A stretch of 64,000 nt of DNA from Marinobacter sp. ELB17. Lineage in GTDB: Bacteria > Pseudomonadota > Gammaproteobacteria > Pseudomonadales > Oleiphilaceae. Positions 7,899-14,442 of the stretch are shown here, one piece after another. The notes below the pieces were generated by a model that made no database searches, was not told the origin of the DNA, and was given only the letters and a program-made list of their open reading frames with translations. The translations under genes were made by a program, and so were the position numbers. The stretch spans positions 1 through 64,000 of the forward strand of contig NZ_AAXY01000006.1 of NCBI RefSeq assembly GCF_000169375.1, written 5' to 3'. Within the stretch, counting starts at the first letter, position 1, and each line of letters opens with the position of its first letter.

Positions 7899-8020
7899 AT
7901 AAAACTCCTTACTATTTGGATATGAGGCAAGAAACTAAATTAGTAAGTGCCGCTAATGATAGGAATAAAATTCGAACGACATCTCGTTGCCTTTTGACAG
8001 TTCTATTAAAACATTCATTA

Positions 8021-8036
8021 CTGAAATGAATCTGAA
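8021..8036 (-). promoter_or_regulatory. Direct-repeat regulator site F (TTCAG-N6-TTCAG on minus strand)
   Basis: The plus strand reads CTGAAATGAATCTGAA, so the minus strand, the coding direction of the downstream peptide gene, carries two TTCAG boxes with an 11-base period. It lies 123 bases upstream of the start at 7898. Confidence 0.5.
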
Positions 8037-8193
8037 AAAAACAAAAAAGTTGAAAATTATTTTCTGAAAACCAATGGCAGACACTGCTCTTTTATAAAGT
8101 GGAGAAGTTAATTTTATCAAAATTTATATCAGGCCAGGGCATGTCAAAAAATGGTAGGCACGGTCGTTACAGCACTTATCCAGGCTACTTCTA

Positions 8194-8645
8194 TTACATC
8201 GCTCTTTGCAGCTCAACTGAGCCCCCACTCTCACCATCGGTGCGAAGCACCAGTGTGATGTCATTATCGTTGCAGTTGCAGATGAACTAGCCGGGACAAA
8301 ACAGAACCTCGTCCTATCATTTGAGTTCGGCGGCCATTGCCGGAGTATGTTCTTCACTTTTGTCGCAGCTTCAGCTTCAACTTCAACAACTACGGCTGTA
8401 TCGAAGACAGGCTTAACGGTCTCTGAAAGTGCCTCGTCGATGGCGGATTGCACCGTCACCACCTCCGCGGATTCTTGCGAGAGTTATTCCTTGATTTCAC
8501 CCATCTCCGTCAAACCCTAGCAGGCGGCTAACGCTTGTAAAGTCCAGAGCGTATTTGGAGGGAATTACCACAGCTACCAGCAGCACCAGCGCAACGATCG
8601 TCGCGATGATCGTGGACCGACTCAGCTGCGCGGAGCTGGGTAATT
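8194..8645 (-). pseudogene. Remnant of a transmembrane anchor protein (partner of HupE/UreJ)
   Basis: Read across frames on the minus strand: SSAQLSRSTIIATIVALVLL and PSKYALDFTSVSRLLGF, then MGEIKE with a stop codon and frame change. An acidic stretch VVEVEAEAATK follows, and finally NDITLVLRTDGES with a stop near 8194. This order (anchor helix, conserved proline-rich periplasmic start, MGEIK, C-terminal TLRTDG strand) is that of the 'transmembrane anchor protein' found next to HupE/UreJ-like genes. At least two frame changes and internal stops make it non-functional. The family call rests on remembered motifs. Confidence 0.5.
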
Positions 8646-8900
8646 TATGACGATGAGTATCATCGCCAAGGCGAGAAACTGGCCGATTTTCACAGCGACA
8701 TTGAACGCGAGAAGGTTCGGTATCAGTTCATCCGGGGAGATGTCGTACTCAATGATTTTCGTGGACAGACCAAAGCCATGAAAGAAACTAAAAGTCAGCA
8801 ACCACGCCGGGCATGTCTTCTGCCGGGCTCTTGCGGCAAGTGCCATTATCGCCGTGGTGTGTTTTAGCGTCCTGGCTGTGGTGGTGAAGCGATTTGGCAT
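8640..8900 (-). pseudogene. Remnant of a HupE/UreJ-family membrane protein, C-terminal part
   Basis: The minus strand reads LAARARQKTCPAWLLTFSFFHGFGLSTKI, then PDELIPNLLAFNVAVKIGQFLALAMILI. The HGFG motif and the NLLAFNVAVKIGQ helix are the hallmark C-terminal half of HupE/UreJ proteins (nickel or cobalt permease-like). Only about 85 of the usual 200 or more residues remain and the 3' end runs into the anchor-protein remnant, the normal order of this gene pair. It therefore looks like a deleted metal-uptake locus, broken at both ends. Confidence 0.6.
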
Positions 8901-9000
8901 TATCTTGCTATAGCCATGAAGCTTTCAGTAATTCTGAGGTTGCAGAAGCGTATTCATCTCCTTCCCACTTGATTTACACGTTGGCTGTGTTAGATTTGGC

Positions 9001-9165
9001 GCTCTTTGGGGAGTAGCCTGCTTCCGGTATTCGGAAGAGTTCGTGTCAACATACCTGGCCAAACGCCATGGTGCGAACACCTCTCGGTTGGCGAGACCAT
9101 CGATATATCCATGCCTGATGGTCGGGCGTGTGGATATGTCGTGGACTCAACGCCCGGCCGGAGAA
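9001..9165 (+). promoter_or_regulatory. yybP-ykoY manganese riboswitch
   Basis: The leader of mntP contains TTTGGGGAGTAGCC near its 5' end, GTTCGTGTCAACATACCTGG in the middle and GGCGAGACCATCGA near the 3' half. These are the conserved blocks of the Mn2+-sensing yybP-ykoY aptamer, and the spacing resembles the mntP leader of E. coli. A GC-rich pairing (GTCGGGCG with CGCCCGGC) lies just before the ribosome site, as expected for the expression platform. Mn binding should turn on mntP. Confidence 0.85.
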
Positions 9166-9171
9166 CATTGA

Positions 9172-9729
9172 ATGAACCCCATAGCCCTTCTGTTGTTGGC
9201 TCTTTCAATGTCTACTGATGCGTTTGCAGTAGCCATAGGCAAGGGAGCAAGCCTTAAAAATCCCCATTTCTTCGAAGCATTAAGAATGGGCCTCATTTTT
9301 GGATTAATTGAGGCCATCACTCCCTTTATCGGTTGGTTAATTGGTAATATCGCCGCGTCTTATGTGGATGTTTGGGGGCACTGGATAGCGTTCGCGTTAT
9401 TGGTGTTTCTTGGCTTACACATGCTCTATGAAGGTCTGAGTCCAAGTAGTGAAGAGATAGAACAACCCTCCAGACATTCTTTTCTTAAGATTGCTCTAAC
9501 CGCATTTGGCACCAGTATTGATGCAATGGCAGTGGGTGCAAGCCTGGCATTTGTAGAGGTGAGCATATTTCTGGCCGCTGGGCTCATTGGCCTGGCCACA
9601 ACGGTAATGGTTACGTTAGGCGTCATGTTGGGACGAGTCGTGGGTTCACTGTTCGGTCAGAAGGCTGAAATTATGGGCGGCCTGACACTGATTGCCGTTG
9701 GTGCATGGATCTTGTCAGGCAATCTTTAA
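9172..9729 (+). CDS. mntP: Manganese efflux pump MntP
   Basis: The product of 185 residues matches the family length. It has six membrane helices in two inverted halves, each with the conserved acidic signature: [14 protein letters not shown] near residues 13-26 and [16 protein letters not shown] near residues 112-127. The role is Mn2+ export from the cytoplasm. The ATG at 9172 follows CGGAGAACATTGA. The preceding manganese riboswitch explains its regulation. There are no operon partners; the CDF gene after it is convergent. Confidence 0.95.
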   Translation: MNPIALLLLALSMSTDAFAVAIGKGASLKNPHFFEALRMGLIFGLIEAITPFIGWLIGNIAASYVDVWGHWIAFALLVFLGLHMLYEGLSPSSEEIEQPSRHSFLKIALTAFGTSIDAMAVGASLAFVEVSIFLAAGLIGLATTVMVTLGVMLGRVVGSLFGQKAEIMGGLTLIAVGAWILSGNL

Positions 9730-9773
9730 CTCTCAGCAATTGATCTATCCCACGCCCTTGGGTGGCAGCGCCG

Positions 9774-10718
9774 TTAGAAATGCGATGGACAGGTTTCGAC
9801 TTCCACTGTCACATGTACGAGCGACGATTGGCCGGTTTGGATTCGGTCACGGTAATGGCCGGGAGACTGCGGATAGTGGGCAACGATCGCGACAATCGCG
9901 GCGTACAGATTGGGTCCAATCGACCAGACGTGGAGATCACTCACACGCGTATCGTCACACTCCACCGTACGTTTGATGTCCTGCACGATACTTGCCTGCT
10001 GTTTGTCGAGTAATACACTCGCCGTGGTCTGCAGTAAGCCCCAAGACCAGCGGGTGATAAGTATGGCTCCAACAATGCCCATAACCGGGTCCATCCAGTT
10101 CCATCCCGCATATTTGCCGGCAAGCAGGGCTATGATGGCCAAGAGAGAGGTGAGTGCGTCGGCCAGCACGTGGAGGTAGGCCGCTTGGCGATTATGATCG
10201 TATTGGCTGTGGTGATGGTGGCTGTGTGATTCATCTTCATGATGAGCGTGGCTGTGATCATGATCGTCGCCGAGAATCCAGGCCGATACGCCATTTACGA
10301 TCAAACCTATAACCGCAACAAAAATAGCTCCGTTGAACGAAATGACAACCGGATTCATAAAACGGTCGACGCTTTCAATCACCATAAAAAGTGCGAATCC
10401 AGCTAAAAGTATGGCACCGGTGAATCCTCCCAGTGCATTCACCTTGCCGGTACCAAAACTGAAACGGGCGTTAGTGGCGTTTTTTCTGGCGTACGCGTAT
10501 GCGAACGCAGCGATGCCCAGCGCCGTCGCGTGTGAGCCCATGTGCAGGCCGTCGGCAAGCAGTGCCATGGAGCCATAGACCAAGCCGGCTGCAATTTCCC
10601 AGACCATCATCACCAGAGTCAGTCCGACGACGATTAATGTGCGCTTTTCACCAGACCGTTTCTGGTCTTGCCCAAAAGCGTGGTCATGGTGCCATTTTGA
10701 AATATCGTTTTCATGCAT
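9774..10718 (-). CDS. CDF-family divalent metal exporter (DmeF-like)
   Basis: The product of 314 residues has a His-containing N terminus (SKWHHDHAFGQ), six membrane helices and the paired metal-site motifs of cation diffusion facilitators: LLADGLHMGSHATALGI in helix II and HVLADALTSLLAI in helix V. Between helices IV and V is a His-rich loop (DDHDHSHAHHEDESHSHHHH). The N-terminal WxHDHxFG pattern is typical of DmeF, a Co2+/Ni2+ exporter of the CDF family. The C-terminal cytoplasmic domain contains VSDLHVWSIGPNLYAAIV. Its neighbour upstream is a CsoR/RcnR-family repressor, the normal dmeR-dmeF arrangement. Whether Co, Ni or Zn is the main substrate cannot be read here. Confidence 0.9.
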   Translation of the reverse strand: MHENDISKWHHDHAFGQDQKRSGEKRTLIVVGLTLVMMVWEIAAGLVYGSMALLADGLHMGSHATALGIAAFAYAYARKNATNARFSFGTGKVNALGGFTGAILLAGFALFMVIESVDRFMNPVVISFNGAIFVAVIGLIVNGVSAWILGDDHDHSHAHHEDESHSHHHHSQYDHNRQAAYLHVLADALTSLLAIIALLAGKYAGWNWMDPVMGIVGAILITRWSWGLLQTTASVLLDKQQASIVQDIKRTVECDDTRVSDLHVWSIGPNLYAAIVAIVAHYPQSPGHYRDRIQTGQSSLVHVTVEVETCPSHF

Positions 10719-10860
10719 ACGTCCGCGTCCTAATAACAGCTTTGGTTGAGTAAGGCTCCACGGCGCCTGACCATCATTTTGATTAAACCGTCGTTCGCTC
10801 TACCGTTCGCAGTGTTTCGAGCAGCGCCGAATAGCCGACATTTTTTATTGGCGAACGCGT

Positions 10861-11139
10861 TTACTTGAGGTAGGTGCGAATGACGTCCATCAGTTCATTG
10901 GCACCCTGGTTGCGCTCGGCGTCACTTGTGATATCGGGATTGGCGACATGCATTTGCATATGGTCTTCCATGACTTCGGCCATAAGACCATTTGTGGCAC
11001 CGCGGACGGCGGCAATCTGATGCAACACCTCAGTGCAGCCTTTATCTGTATCAAGGGCTCGTTCCAACGCTTCAACCTGGCCGCGTATACGGCGCACACG
11101 GCCCAGCAACTTGGCTTTGTTATGTGTGATATGGCTCAT
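10861..11139 (-). CDS. CsoR/RcnR-family metal-responsive repressor (DmeR-like)
   Basis: Ninety-two all-helical residues: MSHITHNKAKLLGRVRRIRG, then GQVEALERALDTDKGCTEVLHQIAAVRGATNGLM and VMEDHMQMHV. The His near the N terminus (H3/H6), the Cys in DKGCTEV and the HxMxxH cluster are the metal-ligand positions of Ni/Co-type RcnR/DmeR proteins rather than Cu-type CsoR. The open frame extends further, but the ATG at 11139 gives the family length. It is expected to repress itself and the CDF gene 142 bases downstream. A C6/G6-tract operator lies immediately upstream. Confidence 0.9.
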   Translation of the reverse strand: MSHITHNKAKLLGRVRRIRGQVEALERALDTDKGCTEVLHQIAAVRGATNGLMAEVMEDHMQMHVANPDITSDAERNQGANELMDVIRTYLK

Positions 11140-11157
11140 GGGTAACAAGTCAAAATT

Positions 11158-11183
11158 ATAGGGTAGGGGGGTATAGTATAATA
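11158..11183 (-). promoter_or_regulatory. RcnR/DmeR-type operator overlapping the promoter
   Basis: The plus strand reads ATAGGGTAGGGGGGTATAG: a run of six G flanked by TA, followed by AT-rich DNA. RcnR-family sites are G/C-tracts flanked by TA-containing repeats. On the minus strand a TATAAT box adjoins the C-tract and the repressor ATG is about 20 bases on, so binding would block its own promoter. Confidence 0.65.
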
Positions 11184-11477
11184 AACGACAGAAAAGAGCT
11201 ATAAATGTAAGTTGGCAATGAAACGATGAACAACAGTTCGAGGGAGGACGCACTGATTTCCCGATGCCAAGCTAACTATCAGCTGACCTCTTCGCCCAGG
11301 CCGTATGACGCGGACAAGGTTGAGCCCCCTATACAGAGAGAGAAAAGGCTCGACCAAAAAGTTTTATGCAGGTTCCAGAATCAGCAATGACTCCGCCGAT
11401 GCGCACGAGCAGGTAGCCGGGCACCAGGGCGGAGTAAGAGGAGAGAAAAGAGGTGCCAAGCGGCAAAGTTCGGCGTA
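11184..11477. other. Intergenic stretch, no gene recognised
   Basis: Beyond the operator I see no family-like reading frame on either strand. A minus-strand frame around 11330-11440 (GYLLVRIGGVIADSG) is open but unrecognised. Confidence 0.4.
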
Positions 11478-11996
11478 TCAGAATTGGTACCGTTTCATGC
11501 TTTCGGTTTGACCTGTAGCGGTGAAAGCCAGTACGTCGTAGCTGTCTTGCCGGCCAGTTTCCATGCCTGGTGTGCCATGGGGCATTCCCGGAACGGAAAT
11601 TCCGATTGTCTTGTCACCAAACGGGTAAGCTGCCCTAGCCAGGTAATCCTTGAGGTCGCTCGCTGGAACATGTCCTTCAACCACGAAACCATCAATAAGA
11701 GCGGTGTGACACGACGCCATTTCGCGCGGCACCTGATGGCTCATTTTAATTTCGTTTATGTTGTTTGTGTCTTTGACCTCAACATCAAAACCATTCCGTT
11801 CAAGGTGTTCTACCCAGCCTGTGCAGCAGGAGCAACTGGCGCTTTTGTACACAGTAATGGCTGATTGATCCTGAACGGCTGATGCTGCAACCGGCTCAGA
11901 AGCTTGTACTGTGAACCCTATAACCGTTGAACCGACGGCGAAGGCCAACAGGCCGACGATCATTGGTTTTCTCATGATAAGTTGGCGATTAGACAT
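11478..11996 (-). CDS. DUF411 metal-binding protein, exported
   Basis: About 172 residues. The N terminus has a membrane/signal segment (PMIVGLLAFAVGSTVIGFTV). The domain begins ITVYKSASCSCCTGWVEHLE, whose CxCC motif and thioredoxin-like beta-alpha start mark DUF411. Then come MASCHTALIDGFVVEGHVPA and the C-terminal PGMPHGTPGMETGRQDSYDV. The SCH and MPHGTPGM elements are conserved in the family and probably hold a copper or other soft-metal site. The ORF opens at 12008; the ATG at 11996 is preferred. Together with the small exported peptide 38 bases upstream it probably forms an operon under direct-repeat site C. Confidence 0.85.
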   Translation of the reverse strand: MSNRQLIMRKPMIVGLLAFAVGSTVIGFTVQASEPVAASAVQDQSAITVYKSASCSCCTGWVEHLERNGFDVEVKDTNNINEIKMSHQVPREMASCHTALIDGFVVEGHVPASDLKDYLARAAYPFGDKTIGISVPGMPHGTPGMETGRQDSYDVLAFTATGQTESMKRYQF

Positions 11997-12033
11997 GGCA
12001 GTTTCCAAGTATTGGGTTGTTATTCCCGTCCGG

Positions 12034-12387
12034 TTACGTTGATTCGCCCAAGGTCCTGGCGGGCATTAGACAAGAACCAGCCATGCTAAGTGAGGCATGG
12101 CTGGACACGTTTGTTACGATTTCTGGTGTCTGGTGTCTGGAGTCTTGAGCACGCATCTGTCCTGCATGATTCGAACCCGATGAATTCGAGTGATTTTTGT
12201 ATTCAGCTTTATCCATTTTCATGTGTATTCTTTTATGCTGCAGATGCAGCATTTTAGGGCTAACCGTCTCGACTGTTTTATTTGGATAGCTTCGCGCCTC
12301 GTTAATGCGATCCGCCAAACCAGAGTTGGCATTTGCGGTCATTGAGAACAAGGCTGTAATTGCAGTCGCGATAATGATCTTTTTCAT
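12034..12387 (-). CDS. Small exported protein, SGLADRI family, copy 2 with a long tail
   Basis: 117 residues. The signal peptide is MKKIIIATAITALFSMTANA, and the mature part begins NSGLADRINEARSYPNKTVE and continues MLHLQHKRIHMKMDKAEYK. This first part is paralogous to 7689-7898. The final 50 residues have no counterpart in copy 1, are of low complexity (NHSNSSGSNHAG) and run through an inverted repeat that looks like a terminator, so the original stop may have been lost. Direct-repeat site C lies 42 bases upstream, and DUF411 follows. The function is unknown; a metal-induced periplasmic peptide is inferred. Confidence 0.65.
   Translation of the reverse strand: MKKIIIATAITALFSMTANANSGLADRINEARSYPNKTVETVSPKMLHLQHKRIHMKMDKAEYKNHSNSSGSNHAGQMRAQDSRHQTPEIVTNVSSHASLSMAGSCLMPARTLGEST
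12077..12104 (-). terminator. Perfect hairpin inside the 3' end of the small-peptide gene
   Basis: CCAGCCATGC and GCATGGCTGG form a perfect 10-bp stem with an 8-base loop. On the minus strand it is followed by TTCTTGTCT. It lies inside the open frame of copy 2 and before the DUF411 gene, where it could act as an attenuator or an old terminator. Confidence 0.45.
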
Positions 12388-12428
12388 GTTGAACTCCTTG
12401 CTCTGAATTACTGTTCGTTAAAACGTAA

Positions 12429-12444
12429 TTCAGATTGATTTCAG
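12429..12444 (+). promoter_or_regulatory. Direct-repeat regulator site C (TTCAG-N6-TTCAG)
   Basis: TTCAGATTGATTTCAG, two boxes with an 11-base period, lies 42 bases upstream of the peptide gene start at 12387 (minus strand). It is the only one of the six sites whose boxes point against the gene. Confidence 0.5.
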
Positions 12445-12543
12445 GTTTATATATTTTTCTGCTCATCTCCCAAGATGTCACCAGCGCGAATTAAATAGTG
12501 CTAATGACCCTTGAGCTTTTTTGAATCAATCTAACCCGAGGAG

Positions 12544-12894
12544 TTATCCTGCGGTGTTTTTTTGATCCTGCTCCAATGCTCGGTGGAAGGCTCTACCTTT
12601 TTCCGTCATCATATCAACCCGAGCTTCCATACCACCTTCAGACATTCCGTTGCGTGTCATTTCTCTATGAAGGCGTTGCATGTCCTTATTCTTGAGCACC
12701 TCGGTCTGCGTTGCTTCTTTATTCATGCCGCTGTGCATCGAATTCATGTTGTTGTGCATTGATGTCATATTGCTGTGCATTGAGCTCATATCGCCTTGCA
12801 TCGAAGCGCTGCTCTTAGTGTCTTGCTGCATGTTGCCGGCAAAAACTGCAGTAGATAAAGTGATTGCGGCTAAAAATAAAATAGGTGCTTTCAT
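12544..12894 (-). CDS. Met/His-rich exported protein
   Basis: 116 residues starting at 12894 after AGGAGGTACATC. The signal peptide is MKAPILFLAAITLSTAVFAG. The mature part has a striking heptad-like repeat of the pattern M-x-x-M-H-x-x-M: DMSSMHSNMTSMHNNMNSMH, then SGMNKEA, followed by a charged helical region (QRLHREMTRNGMSEGGMEARV). Methionine/histidine arrays of this kind bind Cu+ or Ag+ in the periplasm. Direct-repeat site D is 46 bases upstream and the divergent cusCBA operon is on the other side, so a copper/silver sponge or chaperone role is likely (inference). Confidence 0.8.
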   Translation of the reverse strand: MKAPILFLAAITLSTAVFAGNMQQDTKSSASMQGDMSSMHSNMTSMHNNMNSMHSGMNKEATQTEVLKNKDMQRLHREMTRNGMSEGGMEARVDMMTEKGRAFHRALEQDQKNTAG

Positions 12895-12939
12895 GATGTA
12901 CCTCCTGGTTGGTTGATGAAACGATTTAAACATCTCTTC

Positions 12940-12955
12940 CTGAATTCACCCTGAA
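12940..12955 (-). promoter_or_regulatory. Direct-repeat regulator site D (TTCAG-N6-TTCAG on minus strand)
   Basis: The plus strand is CTGAATTCACCCTGAA, so the minus strand carries two TTCAG boxes 11 bases apart. It lies 46 bases before the Met/His-rich gene start at 12894. Site E for the divergent cusCBA operon lies about 100 bases away in the same intergenic region. Confidence 0.55.
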
Positions 12956-13050
12956 AGAAGTAATAAAACAAATGTAATAATTTTTATTGATATTTATCAG
13001 TCATTAATAGCGTTTGACTCAGATCAAAATCACACAATATTTTTTTAAAT

Positions 13051-13066
13051 TTCAGCCTGAATTCAG
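13051..13066 (+). promoter_or_regulatory. Direct-repeat regulator site E upstream of cusCBA
   Basis: TTCAGCCTGAATTCAG, two boxes with an 11-base period, ends 51 bases before the GTG start of cusC. An FNR-like sequence (TTGACTCAGATCAA, 13014-13027; one base off TTGAT-N4-ATCAA) lies just upstream. Confidence 0.6.
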
Positions 13067-13117
13067 ATAGCGCTTTTATGATTCTTCGCTGCGTACCAAT
13101 TCAGTGGAGAATAGAAC

Positions 13118-14437
13118 GTGAATGACTTTGTTCGTGTATATAAAGCAGCGGTAATAGGTGCCTTTCTTCTAACGAGTCTTGGTGTTTCTGCGGAACCGAC
13201 ACTTGCCCTTGAAGACGCCATTGATATTGCCATTCGAGGCGATCCCTGGTCAGCCCAAAGCATTTATCTGCAACGGGCGCTTATTGATGAATCCGTTGCA
13301 GCAGGTGCCTTACCGGATCCACGCATTACGTTGGGCGCCGCAAACCTTCCCACCGATACCTTCGATACCGGCCAGGAGGGCATGACACAAGCCACTATTG
13401 GCCTCAGCCAGCGATTTCCTCGTGGTGATAGTCGGTCTCTCGCCCGCGCTAAGAAGATACAGCTCGCCGAATCCCAGTCGTTTCAGCGGGAGAATCGACA
13501 GGAGTTGGTGGTTAGATCGGTCACTTACCTATGGCTTGAACTTTGGAAAGCGCAGGAGAGTATTCGAATAATTGACAACAATCGGGGCCTTTTTGAGCAG
13601 CTGGCAGACGTTGCTGAAGCCGGGTACACCTCTACGATGACCGGTTCGCGGCAGCAGGACATCATTCGTGGTTCTCTTGAGTTAACCCGCCTTGATGACC
13701 GCTTAACGGGGCTTCACTCGCAGTTGGAAACCGCTCAGGAAGAGCTGGGAGAGTGGGTAGGTGCTGATACGTTTCGTTTACGGGTAAGCGAACGTATCCC
13801 CTTTAATCTGTTAGCCAAGCTTGTTAATACGCCGTCTTATACCAGCGGCAACGCCGCGATCACTCACTCCTCAATTCGCGCAACCGACCAGTTGATTGAT
13901 GCCGGGTCACTCGACATTGAGTTGGCTCGTCAGGCTTACAAGCCTGAATGGACCGTATCGGCTCAGTATGGATATCGGGACCAGGCTCCGGGCGGGCAAG
14001 ACCGGGCGGATCTCTTTACAGTCGGGATTGGATTTGACCTGCCTTTTTTTACCGGCAATCGCCAGGATCGCACCGTAAGCGCGGCAATCGCGCGGGTGGA
14101 AGCGGCGAAGTCTGATCGGATGCTGCAGGTTCGGCGACTAACAGCCGAGGCCCGTGCGGCGGCTGCCCGAATTAACCGGCTCGATGACCGCATCCTGCTT
14201 TACCAGCAAACGCTGCTTCCGCAAATAGCGGAGCAGGCGAATGCAGCTCTATCAGCTTACAACAACGATGATGGCGATTTTGCCGAAGCTGTCCGTGCAC
14301 GTATCGCCGAGCTCAACGCACAGGTTGATTTCATACAGATGACCGCTGAACGCGCCAAAAACCTGGCGAACTTTCGCTATCTCACCGCTGATACCTCTGA
14401 CTCACCCTCGTTTTCACTGAAAAATTCCCAGGATTAA
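13118..14437 (+). CDS. cusC: CusC/CzcC-type outer-membrane efflux protein
   Basis: The product of 439 residues has a signal peptide (YKAAVIGAFLLTSLGVSAEP) and the two-repeat helical architecture of TolC-family channels: ALEDAIDIAIRGDPW opens the first repeat, and long coiled helices include AEAGYTSTMTGSRQQDIIRG and QLIDAGSLDIELARQAYKPEW. The TolC-type phrase GIGFDLPFFTGNRQDRTVSAA is present. It is the outer-membrane duct of the tripartite pump encoded by the next two genes. The start is GTG at 13118, placed after GGAGAATAGAAC; the nearby ATG at 13122 is out of frame. Four bases separate it from cusB. Confidence 0.9.
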   Translation: MNDFVRVYKAAVIGAFLLTSLGVSAEPTLALEDAIDIAIRGDPWSAQSIYLQRALIDESVAAGALPDPRITLGAANLPTDTFDTGQEGMTQATIGLSQRFPRGDSRSLARAKKIQLAESQSFQRENRQELVVRSVTYLWLELWKAQESIRIIDNNRGLFEQLADVAEAGYTSTMTGSRQQDIIRGSLELTRLDDRLTGLHSQLETAQEELGEWVGADTFRLRVSERIPFNLLAKLVNTPSYTSGNAAITHSSIRATDQLIDAGSLDIELARQAYKPEWTVSAQYGYRDQAPGGQDRADLFTVGIGFDLPFFTGNRQDRTVSAAIARVEAAKSDRMLQVRRLTAEARAAAARINRLDDRILLYQQTLLPQIAEQANAALSAYNNDDGDFAEAVRARIAELNAQVDFIQMTAERAKNLANFRYLTADTSDSPSFSLKNSQD

Positions 14438-14442
14438 AACTC

